64,000 nt of DNA. Source: JACCYI01 sp963828075 (GTDB lineage: Bacteria > Actinomycetota > Thermoleophilia > Solirubrobacterales > Solirubrobacteraceae). The notes under the pieces are model-generated. The model made no database searches and was not told the DNA's origin. It worked only from the letters and a program-made list of their open reading frames with translations. The stretch is from positions 310,001-374,000 of the forward strand of contig CAWHDH010000021.1 in NCBI GenBank assembly GCA_963828075.1, given 5' to 3'. How positions within the stretch are numbered: the first letter of the stretch is position 1; each line of letters opens with the position of its first letter. This document shows positions 44,956-52,570 of the stretch, one piece after another. The position numbers and the translations under genes are program-made.

Positions 44956-45827
44956 TCTTGCTCGTGTTCATTGCCGTGGTGCTGGTCGTGCTGGCGACGG
45001 TGGCGGCGTCATCGATTCGCGTGCTGCGCGAGTACGAGCGGGCCGTCGTGTTCCGCCTCGGCCGGCTGATCGGGCAGAAGGGCCCGGGGCTCGTCCTGCT
45101 GATCCCGATGATCGATCGCATGGTCCGCGTCGACCTGCGCACGATCGTGCTCGACATCCCGCCGCAGGATCTGATCACGCGCGACAACGTGCCGGCCAAG
45201 GTCAACGCGGTGACCTACTTCCGCGTCGTCGACGCGACCAGCGCGGTGGTCAAGGTCGAGCGCTACCTCGGCGCCACGTCCCAGATCGCCCAGACGACGC
45301 TGCGCTCGGTGCTGGGAAAGGCCGACCTCGACATGCTCCTCGCCGAGCGCGAGCGGCTCAACGAGGCCCTCCAGCAGATCATCGACGAGCAGACGGACCC
45401 GTGGGGTGTCAAGGTCACGGCCGTCGAGATCAAGGATGTCGAGATCCCGAGCGGGATGCAGCGTGCGATGGCGCGCCAGGCGGAGGCCGAGCGCGAGCGC
45501 CGCGCCAAGGTCATCCACGCGGAGGGCGAGTACCAGGCCTCCCAGCGCCTCCGCGACGCGGCCGAGGTCCTCAGTCCGAACCCCGCCGCGCTTCAGCTGC
45601 GCTACTTGCAGACGCTCACCGAGGTCGGCGTGAACCAGAACTCGACGATCGTGTTCCCGCTTCCGCTCGAGCTCATCACGCCCCTCCTCAACGGCGTCGC
45701 GACCGCGGGGGCCACCGCGGCGCCTGCGACGCTGGGCGCGGCCGCCGCCCCGCCGGCGGTCGAGGACGCCGGCACGCCGGCCCCGCTCCCCGCCGGGCAG
45801 CCACGGGAGACGCAGCCGGCGGCGTAG
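44952..45827 (+). CDS. SPFH/stomatin-family protein (slipin-like)
   Basis: 291 residues. One N-terminal helix (ILLVFIAVVLVVLATVAASS) then the SPFH domain: SIRVLREYERAVVFRLGRLI, GPGLVLLIPMIDRMVRVDLR, DNVPAKVNAVTYFRVVDATS, AQTTLRSVLGKADLDMLLAE. A helical stretch (about 185-225) and an Ala/Pro-rich tail follow. It scaffolds membrane microdomains with NfeD; in related pairs the SPFH protein may be clipped or regulated by the NfeD partner. GTG start at 44952 overlaps the NfeD stop. Confidence 0.93.
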   Translation: MILLVFIAVVLVVLATVAASSIRVLREYERAVVFRLGRLIGQKGPGLVLLIPMIDRMVRVDLRTIVLDIPPQDLITRDNVPAKVNAVTYFRVVDATSAVVKVERYLGATSQIAQTTLRSVLGKADLDMLLAERERLNEALQQIIDEQTDPWGVKVTAVEIKDVEIPSGMQRAMARQAEAERERRAKVIHAEGEYQASQRLRDAAEVLSPNPAALQLRYLQTLTEVGVNQNSTIVFPLPLELITPLLNGVATAGATAAPATLGAAAAPPAVEDAGTPAPLPAGQPRETQPAA

Positions 45828-45830
45828 CCT
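45825..45830 (+). promoter_or_regulatory. -10-like TAGCCT upstream of cydA
   Basis: TAGCCT overlaps the SPFH stop codon and lies 36 nt before the cydA ATG, giving a leader of about 30 nt. Weak support. Confidence 0.3.
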
Positions 45831-45866
45831 GGTTGGGCAGGACCACGTCGGGGAACCCGACGGGCA

Positions 45867-47213
45867 ATGCTGCATCTGCTCGCGCAGACGCTGGGCCCGA
45901 CCGAGCAGGCCTATCTGCTCGAGGCCCGGCAGATGCAGGCGCTGTCGTTCGCGGTTCACATCCCGCTGGTCTGCTTCGGCGTCGCCTTCCCGGTCATCGT
46001 CGTCGCGATCGAGTTCCTGGCGCGGCGGCGCGGCGACGCGGTCCTGATGGCGCTTGCCCGCCGCTGGTCGAAGGCGATGATCGCGCTGTTCGCGGTGGGC
46101 GTCGTCACCGGCACGATCCTGTCGTTCGAGCTCGGGCTGCTGTGGCCCGAGTTCATGGCCACCTACGGCGACGTCTTCGGCCTCGCGTTCGCACTCGAGG
46201 GCTTCTCGTTCTTCACCGAGGGCATCTTCATCGCGCTCTACGTGTACGGCTGGGACCGCCTGTCGCCGCGGGCGCACATGCTCTGCGGCATCCCCGTGGC
46301 GGTCGCGGGCTTCACGGGCTCGCTGTTCGTCCTCACCGTCAACGGCTGGATGAACCACCCGTCGGGTTTCCGCCTCGTCGACGGACGGGCGGTCGACGTC
46401 GAGCCGTGGAAGGCGCTGTTCGCCAACGGCTACTTCTGGCACGAGATGGTCCACATGTACCTCGCGGCGTTCATCGTGGCGGGGTTCGTGACCGCGAGCG
46501 TGTACGCCGTCGCGATGCTGCGCGGCCGCCGCGATCGCTACGTGCGCGTGGCGCTCGCGGTCCCGCTGGTGATGGCGTCGCTGGCCTCGCCGGTCCAGGT
46601 CGTGGTCGGGGACTGGGCCGCCCGCGACGTGGCCGAGCACCAGCCGACCAAGCTCGCGGCGTTCGAGGGCCTCGGGCACACGACGAAGGGCGCGCCGATC
46701 CACCTCGGCGGCTGGTACGACGACGCCACCGGCGAGGTGAAGTGGGGCGTCGAGATCCCGAAGCTGCTGTCTCTCCTCGCCCATCACGATCCGAACGCGA
46801 CCGTCCAGGGACTCGACGCGGTCCCGCCGGGTGACCGCCCGCCCGTCAATGTCGTGCGGATCGCCTTCGCGACGATGGTCGGCATCGGCACGCTGATGGC
46901 GGCGTTCGGCCTCGGGTTCGTGGTGCTCTGGTGGAAGCGCCGCCGGCTGCCCGAGCACCGGCTCTTCCTCCCCATCGTGGCCGCACTGGGGCCGCTGTCG
47001 GTCGTGGCGCTGATCGCCGGTTGGGTGACCACGGAGGTCGGACGCCAGCCGTGGGTCGTCTACGGCCACATGCGCACCGAGGAGGCGGTCACCGGCGCTG
47101 GCGGCATCCGCGTCGGCTACGCCGCGATGGTGATCGTCTACGTGGCGCTGGCGGTCACGCTCGCGTGGCTGCTGCGGCGCCTGGCCTCGACCCCCGAGGA
47201 GGTGGCGGGTTGA
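45867..47213 (+). CDS. cydA: Cytochrome bd-type quinol oxidase subunit I (CIO-like, short Q-loop)
   Basis: 448 residues, nine helices. His31 (SFAVHIPL) fits a haem ligand; the Glu/Trp-rich GLLWPEFMATYGDVFG, EGFSFFTEGIFIALYVYGWD and TGSLFVLTVNGWMNHPSGF segments are standard. The Q-loop between helices 6 and 7 is short, as in cyanide-insensitive oxidases, with PTKLAAFEGLGHTTKGAPIH. The C-terminal Trp/Arg motif GWVTTEVGRQPWVVYGHMRT is present. It reduces oxygen to water with quinol. cydB follows with a 4-bp overlap; cydDC maturation genes are not in the window. Confidence 0.94.
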   Translation: MLHLLAQTLGPTEQAYLLEARQMQALSFAVHIPLVCFGVAFPVIVVAIEFLARRRGDAVLMALARRWSKAMIALFAVGVVTGTILSFELGLLWPEFMATYGDVFGLAFALEGFSFFTEGIFIALYVYGWDRLSPRAHMLCGIPVAVAGFTGSLFVLTVNGWMNHPSGFRLVDGRAVDVEPWKALFANGYFWHEMVHMYLAAFIVAGFVTASVYAVAMLRGRRDRYVRVALAVPLVMASLASPVQVVVGDWAARDVAEHQPTKLAAFEGLGHTTKGAPIHLGGWYDDATGEVKWGVEIPKLLSLLAHHDPNATVQGLDAVPPGDRPPVNVVRIAFATMVGIGTLMAAFGLGFVVLWWKRRRLPEHRLFLPIVAALGPLSVVALIAGWVTTEVGRQPWVVYGHMRTEEAVTGAGGIRVGYAAMVIVYVALAVTLAWLLRRLASTPEEVAG

Positions 47214-48460
47214 CACTCGCCGAGCTGCCGATGGTGCTGATCCTGCTCGGGCTCACCGCGTACGTCGTCCTCGGCGGCGCCGATTTCGGCGCGGGGCTTT
47301 GGTACATGGCGCTCGGCGGCGAGCGCCGCCGGCCGCTGCGCGATCACACCTACCACGCGATGGGGCCGGTGTGGGAGGCCAACCACGTGTGGCTGATCTT
47401 CGTCCTCGTGATCGCGTGGACGGCCTATCCGCGTGCCTTCGGGTCGATCGCGTCGACGCTCTACGTGCCGCTGTTCGTGGCGGCGCTCGGGATCATCGTG
47501 CGCGGAACCGCGTACGCCGTCCGCAGCTCGATCACGGGCGCGCGCGAGGAGCGGATCCTCGGGCTGCTGTTCGGGGCGTCGTCGGTCGTCACGCCGTTCG
47601 CGCTGGGCGCGGCGGTCGGCGCGATCGCCTCGCGCCGAGTGCCGGTCGGCAACGCCGCCGGCGACGCCGTCGGCTCGTGGCTCAACGCCACCTCGCTGCT
47701 CGTCGGCACCCTGTCGGTCGCCACCTGCGCGTACCTCGCGGCGGTCTGGCTCGCGGCCGACGGCGCCCGCGCCGGCCGCGAGGACCTGGTCGCGGCGTTC
47801 CGGCGCCTCGCGCTCGGTGCAGGAGTCGTCGCCGGGGTCCTGGCGCTCGTCGGCCTGCCGGTGCTGAGCGCCGACGCGCCGCGGATCTTCGACGGCGTCA
47901 CCTCCGGCGCCGGTCTCGCCGCCGGCGCGGTGTCCGGCGTGGCCGGTGCCGTCACGCTCGCCCTGGTCCTGCGCGGCCGCTGGGAAGCCGCCCGCTTCGG
48001 ATCCGCGCTCGCGGTGGCGGCGATCGTCGGCGGCTGGGCCGCCGCCCAGCGGCCGGAGATCCTCCCGGGCCTCACCGTCCACGACGCCGCCGCGAGCGAC
48101 ACGGTCATCGTCGCGCTGCTGATCTCCGCGGCCGGGGGCGCGCTGGTGCTCGGCCCGTCGCTGGCTCTGCTGTTCACGCTCGTGCTGCGCGGGCGGTTCG
48201 ACGAGCGCCCGGAGGAGCCGGGATCGCTGCTCGCGGTGGAGGAGCAGGGTGCGCCGACCGGCGCAGCGGCAGCATCGCGGGCGCCGCGCGCGCTTGGACC
48301 TCTCTCCCTCGCCGCCGGCCTGCTCGGCGCGGCGCTCACGCTGGCCTCAGAGGGCGGTCTCGGGCTTGGTGTCGGGCTCGTGCTGATGCTCGGCGGCCTG
48401 GTCGCCGGCTGCGCCGTCCTCGTGCCCGAGGTCACGCAGCCCGAGGCCGGGTCCGACTGA
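47210..48460 (+). CDS. cydB: Cytochrome bd-type quinol oxidase subunit II
   Basis: 416 residues, eight to nine helices. The N-terminal signature TAYVVLGGADFGAGLWYMAL and GPVWEANHVWLIFVLVIAWT (Glu/Asn/His) are typical of CydB. The start is TTG 47210, which overlaps the TGA of cydA; AGGAGGTGG lies upstream. A poorly conserved Ala/Arg stretch near residue 350 precedes the last two helices. With CydA it forms the terminal oxidase. Confidence 0.93.
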   Translation: MTLAELPMVLILLGLTAYVVLGGADFGAGLWYMALGGERRRPLRDHTYHAMGPVWEANHVWLIFVLVIAWTAYPRAFGSIASTLYVPLFVAALGIIVRGTAYAVRSSITGAREERILGLLFGASSVVTPFALGAAVGAIASRRVPVGNAAGDAVGSWLNATSLLVGTLSVATCAYLAAVWLAADGARAGREDLVAAFRRLALGAGVVAGVLALVGLPVLSADAPRIFDGVTSGAGLAAGAVSGVAGAVTLALVLRGRWEAARFGSALAVAAIVGGWAAAQRPEILPGLTVHDAAASDTVIVALLISAAGGALVLGPSLALLFTLVLRGRFDERPEEPGSLLAVEEQGAPTGAAAASRAPRALGPLSLAAGLLGAALTLASEGGLGLGVGLVLMLGGLVAGCAVLVPEVTQPEAGSD

Positions 48461-48465
48461 ACGAT

Positions 48466-48471
48466 TATCCT
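48466..48471 (+). promoter_or_regulatory. -10-like TATCCT upstream of the GNAT remnant
   Basis: TATCCT ends 7 nt before the ATG at 48479, so even the broken gene retains a leaderless-type promoter. Confidence 0.4.
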
Positions 48472-48478
48472 GCGCGCC

Positions 48479-48712
48479 ATGCAGGCGCGGTTCGCTGGGA
48501 AGGACGATGTCGAGGACATCGGCCGCATCTGCATCAGCGGTCATCGCGTGACGTACGCCGAGATCCTTCCCACGGAGGAGATCGACGCGGTCATCGCCGA
48601 GTACTACACGCACGATCGGTGGGCTACCGGCCGCCGCATCACGCCGGGCAGGACGACGGTCCGCTCATCCTCCGCCGTCCGCTTTAGCCGTACCCCGGCC
48701 TGCGGTCTGTGA
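48479..48712 (+). pseudogene. Truncated GNAT-family acetyltransferase remnant
   Basis: The first about 50 residues (MQARFAGKDDVEDIGRICIS, GHRVTYAEILPTEEIDAVIA, EYYTHDRWATG) look like the N-terminal strand-helix part of GNAT acetyltransferases. After that the reading becomes unrelated Arg/Ser/Thr sequence and stops at 77 residues, with no acetyl-CoA loop. The missing C-terminal half was not found in other frames. It follows cydB by 18 bp and is followed by 138 bp without a gene. Alternatively it is a real small protein, but the abrupt loss of family similarity favours a remnant. Confidence 0.6.
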
Positions 48713-48850
48713 GGGGGCGGGCTTCGGCCGAGTAGGGGTGCAGGGTGAACCACCTCCTTGCGGCCGCAATTCCCGAGAACCCTCCCTCTCACCCGCCGCC
48801 GTTCCACCCGGTCAGCCCCGTCGACCACACGGATCGATGCGCCCGGCAGT

Positions 48851-49498
48851 TCAAGTCAGCAGCGTCAGCACCCCAGCCACCACGAACGCCCCCGCCCACA
48901 CCGCGTCCGTGTTGATCCACGCCTTGCGCAGGATCTCGACGCCGACCTTCTCGTAGACCACGACCGCGATCACGCCCATCACGACGAGCATCGCGGCGAC
49001 GTGCAGCGCGATGCCGAGGGCGGCCTCGGGCACCGCCATGGCGGTCGCGAGGCCGACGTGAGGGTCTTCATGAGCCGAAGCCCCCGCCGAGCCGGCGCCG
49101 GCCCCGATCAGCACCGGTGCGACCATCAGCCCCGCGCCGTGCGCGCTCGACATCAGGAACGACCAGAGCGTGAGCTCGCGGTTGGTCACGCGCATCGTCG
49201 TCCAGCGTGGGTGCGCCCGCGGCCGCGCGAACCGGAAGATCCCGAACGCGATCAACGCGGCGGCGGCGACGAGGTGCAGCGCCCGCGGATCCACCGCGCT
49301 CGCGGCCACCAGCACGACCCCCGCCACGAGCGCGATGGCGAGCTCGTGGCCCAGCGCGATCGGCCCGAGCGCGCGCAGGACGGCGCCGCGCGAGCGGTGC
49401 TGCATCCCCTGGGAGACCGCGAACAGCCAGCCCATGGCCGGGTTGAGGCCGTGGTAGGCACCGAGCCCGGCCAGGGCGATCCAGGAGAAGTCGTTCAT
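48851..49498 (-). CDS. Conserved polytopic membrane protein next to SBP56 gene
   Basis: 215 residues, six hydrophobic segments. Motifs include GAYHGLNPAMGWLFAVSQGM in the first helix, LGHELAIALVAGVVL, and SSAHGAGLMVAPVLIGAGAG; the repeated histidine-rich helix motifs (YHGLNP, GHELA, SAHGAG) faintly recall NiCoT/UreH/RcnA-type metal transporters (HxxxD-like helix signature) but the exact signature is absent. The last segments carry VGLATAMAVPEAALGIALHV. It shares the strand with, and lies downstream of, the SBP56 gene after the 53-bp tandem repeat. Function unknown; metal handling or membrane coupling for the copper-dependent methanethiol oxidase is a hypothesis. Confidence 0.8.
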   Translation of the reverse strand: MNDFSWIALAGLGAYHGLNPAMGWLFAVSQGMQHRSRGAVLRALGPIALGHELAIALVAGVVLVAASAVDPRALHLVAAAALIAFGIFRFARPRAHPRWTTMRVTNRELTLWSFLMSSAHGAGLMVAPVLIGAGAGSAGASAHEDPHVGLATAMAVPEAALGIALHVAAMLVVMGVIAVVVYEKVGVEILRKAWINTDAVWAGAFVVAGVLTLLT

Positions 49499-49502
49499 AT
49501 GG

Positions 49503-49608
49503 TTTCGCCCGGCCCGATTTCGCTGGCGCTCATCGTCTGGGCGACGTCACCCGGGTTTCGCCCGGCCCGATTTCGCTGGCGCTCATCGTCTGGGCGACGT
49601 CACCCGGG
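49503..49608. repeat. Perfect 53-bp tandem duplication
   Basis: Bases 49503-49555 and 49556-49608 are identical, head to tail. The unit begins TTTCGCCCGGCCCGATTTCG and ends GACGTCACCCGGG. The right copy includes the stop codon and last codons of the SBP56 gene; the left copy lies in the gap before the membrane protein. On the minus strand each copy contains ATGAGCGCC; the reading from the copy nearer the membrane protein runs 12 codons to a TGA that overlaps its ATG (ATATGA). The duplication appears recent because no base differs. Confidence 0.95.
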
Positions 49609-51000
49609 GAAGCAGTACGAGTCCGACGACGCGTCGCCGCCCGCGAGCCGGACCTGGTGGGGGCGCTCGCCGTCGTACTCGACGTAGAAGTCGGGGTCGA
49701 GCGTCAGCGAGCCGTCCTCGCCCGCGTCGAGCTTGACCATCCAGCCCGCGATCCCGGCGGGGTAGAACTGCTCGTCCCACGCGCGGTAGAGCGAGTTGGT
49801 CAGGTAGACCCGGCGGCCGTCGCGCGACAGCTCGACCATCTGCGGCCCGCCGGTCAGCGGCCCGGCCGCCGGGTGCGACGCCCGCCGGACGATCCCGCCG
49901 AGGTGCACCGAGGCGGTCTCGCGCGGATTGCCCGGGTCGCTCACGTCGTAGCGCTTGAGCTCCCCGGTCCCCCAGCAGGAGACGAGGAGCGTCTTGTCGT
50001 CGACCGATAGCGAGATGTCGGTGATCAGCGGCGGCACCGCGCCGAACGGCTGCAGCGCGGGCGGCAGCTGCTCGGTCTCGGCCGGCTCGGCCGGGATCTC
50101 GATGACCTTGCGGACGCCGACCGTCCCGTCCGCCTCGCGCTCCCACATGAACACCGACGCCGACAGATCGGCGGTCGAGATGACGACGCCGACGAACCCG
50201 TACGGCTTGGTCGGGTCGTGCGCAGGCCGCAGCTCGAGGACCATCTGATACTCGGCGCCGAGGTCGATCGCCTGCTTGTGGCGGCGCTTGCGCATGTCCC
50301 ACGTGTGCAGGTGGTGGCCGTACTTGCCGCCGAGCAGGAGCTCGGGGACGATCCCGCCCTCGACCATGTTGGGCGTCCCCCACTCGCTGGTGAGCAGGGT
50401 GTCGTAGCCGATGTTCCACCAGAAGTCGTACGCCAGCTCCTGCGGCCCGCGATCCACCTCCCAGCGCCCGAGCGGGTCGAACGAGTCGTGGTCGAGCAGG
50501 AAGACGCCGCCGGGGCCGTCGCCGTCGGGCGCGCCCAGCGCCGACAGGTAGAGGCCGTCGGGGCCGCAGTGGACGGTGTGCGGCCGGGAGTAGCCCGTCC
50601 GCTTGGCCAACTCGTCGGGCTCGATGACCTTGACGACCTTCGGGTTGACCGGGTCGTCCTTGACGTCCACGACGTGGATGCGAGAGGAGCGCAGGCCGGG
50701 GATCAGGAGGTAGCGGCGCTCGACGTGCGGGTGCGGCGCCCACGGGCACAGCGCCGAGGAGCAGGCGTTCCAGCCGAAGTGGTGCAGCTCGTCGCCGACG
50801 TTCGGCATGTCGAGCCGGCCGACCGTCGTCCCGTACGTCGACGAGCCCGGCCTGGTGTCGACGACCGTCAGCGCGTCCGGCTTCGCGTCGCCGTTGGACC
50901 CTGTGTTGAGGGTGACGACGTAGGCAAGGTCCTCGGGCGGGCCCTCGATCGCGGAGCCGGGCGACGGATAGAACGTGGGATCGGGCTTCCAGGTGGCCAT
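49600..51000 (-). CDS. Selenium-binding protein 56 family / methanethiol oxidase-like
   Basis: 466 residues of the SBP56 family; characterised bacterial and human members oxidise methanethiol to formaldehyde, sulfide and peroxide and bind copper. Motifs: DELHHFGWNACSSALCPW, ERRYLLIPGLRSSRIHVVDV, RPHTVHCGPDGLYLSALGA, FWWNIGYDTLLTSEWGTPN, KYGHHLHTWDMRKRRHKQAI (His pair that probably ligates metal), DISLSVDDKTLLVSCWGTGE, LSRDGRRVYLTNSLYRAWDE. No signal peptide. The ATG at 51000 is chosen over 51018. The stop lies within a tandem duplication. A membrane protein gene follows. Confidence 0.93.
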   Translation of the reverse strand: MATWKPDPTFYPSPGSAIEGPPEDLAYVVTLNTGSNGDAKPDALTVVDTRPGSSTYGTTVGRLDMPNVGDELHHFGWNACSSALCPWAPHPHVERRYLLIPGLRSSRIHVVDVKDDPVNPKVVKVIEPDELAKRTGYSRPHTVHCGPDGLYLSALGAPDGDGPGGVFLLDHDSFDPLGRWEVDRGPQELAYDFWWNIGYDTLLTSEWGTPNMVEGGIVPELLLGGKYGHHLHTWDMRKRRHKQAIDLGAEYQMVLELRPAHDPTKPYGFVGVVISTADLSASVFMWEREADGTVGVRKVIEIPAEPAETEQLPPALQPFGAVPPLITDISLSVDDKTLLVSCWGTGELKRYDVSDPGNPRETASVHLGGIVRRASHPAAGPLTGGPQMVELSRDGRRVYLTNSLYRAWDEQFYPAGIAGWMVKLDAGEDGSLTLDPDFYVEYDGERPHQVRLAGGDASSDSYCFPG

Positions 51001-51043
51001 CGGCAAGGGATACCACACAAAAATCGACCCGTTTTGCGGTGCT

Positions 51044-51916
51044 TCAGCCCGACGCGATCCAGTCGTCGATCAGCCGTCGGGCGATCGCCACCGGCGGCGG
51101 CAGCCGGAGCGGGCCGCGCTTGGCGAGCGCGTCCTCGACCTCGGCGCGGGTGAACCAGCGGGCGTCCTCGAGCTCGCCGTCCGCCGCCACCGGGTCGCCG
51201 CCCGCGTGGCGGGCGTGGAAGCCGAGCATCAGCGACGCGGGGAACGGCCACGGCTGCGACTCCGCGTAGCGCGGGTCGGCGATGCGGACGCCGGTCTCCT
51301 CGAGCACCTCGCGCGCGACCGCGCTCTCGAGCGACTCGCCCGGTTCGACGAAGCCGGCCAGCGCCGAGTAGCGCCCTGGCGGCCACGCCGCCTGGCGGCC
51401 GAGCAGGACCCGGTCACGACCGTCGGCGACGAGCATGATCACCACGGGATCGGTCCGCGGGAAGTGCTGAGCCGAGCAGGCGTCGCAGGCGCGGAGATGG
51501 CCCGCCTGGCGCGGCTCGGTCCAGGCGCCGCAGTTGGCGCAGAAGTGGTGGCGCCGGTGCCAGTTGAGCAGCGCCGCGGCATAGGCGAGCAGGCCGGCGT
51601 CCTCCGGGCCGAGGCGGGCGGCGGCGTCGCGGACGCCGGTGAGCACCGCGGGCGCGAGCGCGGCCGGATCCACCCCGGTCGCATCGACGGCGAACAGCGC
51701 TGTCCCGGCCTCGGTGACCCCGAGCAGGATCGGCTCGGCCGCGCCGGTGAGCGGAAGCAGCGCCGGGCGGTCGCCGGCGAGGAACACGCCGTCGGCGGTC
51801 GCGAACACCGCCCGGCTGCGCGGGTCGGCGAGGCCTGCGGCCACCCACGCCTCGTCGCCGCGCTGCGGGCCGGCGCGGTCGAGCCGGCCGCCGGCGAAGG
51901 TGGGTGACGAGGCCAT
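51044..51916 (-). CDS. nudC: NADH pyrophosphatase (NudC-type Nudix hydrolase)
   Basis: 290 residues. An N-terminal NudC domain (about 1-110), then a zinc ribbon (FCANCGAWTE...RACDACSAQHFPRTDPVVI) and the Nudix box GFVEPGESLESAVAREVLEE TGV; the SQPWPFPASLMLGFHARHAG motif is diagnostic for NudC (SQPWPFPxS). It hydrolyses NADH to NMNH and AMP and, in some bacteria, removes NAD caps from RNA. The ATG at 51916 follows a -10 box by 8 nt. Confidence 0.95.
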   Translation of the reverse strand: MASSPTFAGGRLDRAGPQRGDEAWVAAGLADPRSRAVFATADGVFLAGDRPALLPLTGAAEPILLGVTEAGTALFAVDATGVDPAALAPAVLTGVRDAAARLGPEDAGLLAYAAALLNWHRRHHFCANCGAWTEPRQAGHLRACDACSAQHFPRTDPVVIMLVADGRDRVLLGRQAAWPPGRYSALAGFVEPGESLESAVAREVLEETGVRIADPRYAESQPWPFPASLMLGFHARHAGGDPVAADGELEDARWFTRAEVEDALAKRGPLRLPPPVAIARRLIDDWIASG

Positions 51917-51924
51917 GCGCGCGA

Positions 51925-51930
51925 ACGGTA
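51925..51930 (-). promoter_or_regulatory. -10-like TACCGT upstream of nudC
   Basis: TACCGT on the minus strand ends 8 nt before the ATG at 51916. Leaderless pattern; no clear -35. Confidence 0.4.
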
Positions 51931-51983
51931 GCCCCTGGCGGGAGGGAAGTTGCGGGTGACAGCGTGTTCGCACCACGATGGCC

Positions 51984-52012
51984 TTGCAATGACGCCAAGA
52001 TGGTGTCATACT
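51984..52012 (+). promoter_or_regulatory. Promoter of the RHH-DUF4097 operon (TTGCAA-17-CATACT)
   Basis: TTGCAA (51984-51989) and CATACT (52007-52012) are 17 nt apart. The ATG at 52019 follows 6 nt after the -10, giving a leaderless mRNA. Confidence 0.72.
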
Positions 52013-52019
52013 GGCACCA
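51990..52019. promoter_or_regulatory. RHH-type operator: three half-sites every 11 bp
   Basis: TGACGCCA (51990-51997), TGGTGTCA (52001-52008) and TGGCACCA (52012-52019) are 8-bp half-sites of the form TGRYRCCA, alternating in direction and starting exactly 11 bp apart. They fill the spacer and -10 of the operon promoter. One-turn spacing is typical of cooperative ribbon-helix-helix repressors, so autoregulation is expected. Confidence 0.7.
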
Positions 52020-52510
52020 TGGACCTCACCCATTACGCCGAGAACCTCCGTCGCGAGCTGGCCGTCGCCGCGGACGCCGGCGGCGAAGACGCCCGCGCGC
52101 TCGCCGAGCGCCTGACCGCTCCGCTGGAGTCGGCGACCCGGCTGATGCTGCTCGAGGCGCTGTCGGCCGCCGCGGACGAGATCACGCGCGACCTCGCGCC
52201 CGGATCGGTCGAGGTGCGCCTTCGCGGTGGCGAGCCCGAGTTCGCGGTGATGCCCGCGCCGGCCGACGAGCCGCCGGAGCCGACCCATGCCGCGCCGCCG
52301 CCGGAAGGCGACGAGGCCGCAACGGCGCGCATCAACCTCCGTCTGCCCGAGCAGCTCAAGGCCGGCATCGAGCGGGCCGCGAGCCGCGAGCGGCTGTCCG
52401 TCAACTCCTGGCTGGTCCGGGTCGCCGCCGTCGCGCTCGCGAACGACGACCGCCTTCCGCGGCAGCGCGGGGGCCGCGTCGGCCAGGCCTACACCGGCTG
52501 GGTGCGCTGA
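52019..52510 (+). CDS. HicB-like/ribbon-helix-helix domain protein, probable autorepressor
   Basis: 163 residues. The C-terminal 45 residues (ARINLRLPEQLKAGIERAAS, RERLSVNSWLVRVAAVALAN) form a ribbon-helix-helix DNA-binding domain (beta strand INLRLP, then two helices with NSWLVR). The N-terminal part (about 1-95) is helical with a HicB-like flavour (LTHYAENLRRELAVAADAGG), followed by a Pro/Glu-rich linker. It is cotranscribed with the DUF4097 gene, and three 8-bp half-sites overlie its promoter. In actinobacteria this pair is often followed by DrrAB-type ABC genes; here these are broken. No toxin was recognised. Confidence 0.85.
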   Translation: MDLTHYAENLRRELAVAADAGGEDARALAERLTAPLESATRLMLLEALSAAADEITRDLAPGSVEVRLRGGEPEFAVMPAPADEPPEPTHAAPPPEGDEAATARINLRLPEQLKAGIERAASRERLSVNSWLVRVAAVALANDDRLPRQRGGRVGQAYTGWVR

Positions 52511-52570
52511 CCGCGCGCCTTCCGAACCCGAGCGATGCATTCAACCCTGACCAAGCAGGAGGAACCCCCC

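Noticed and set aside
49583..51016. Second minus-strand frame across the SBP56 gene
   Set aside because: Arg-rich shadow of the true frame at 49600-51000, which holds all SBP56 motifs.
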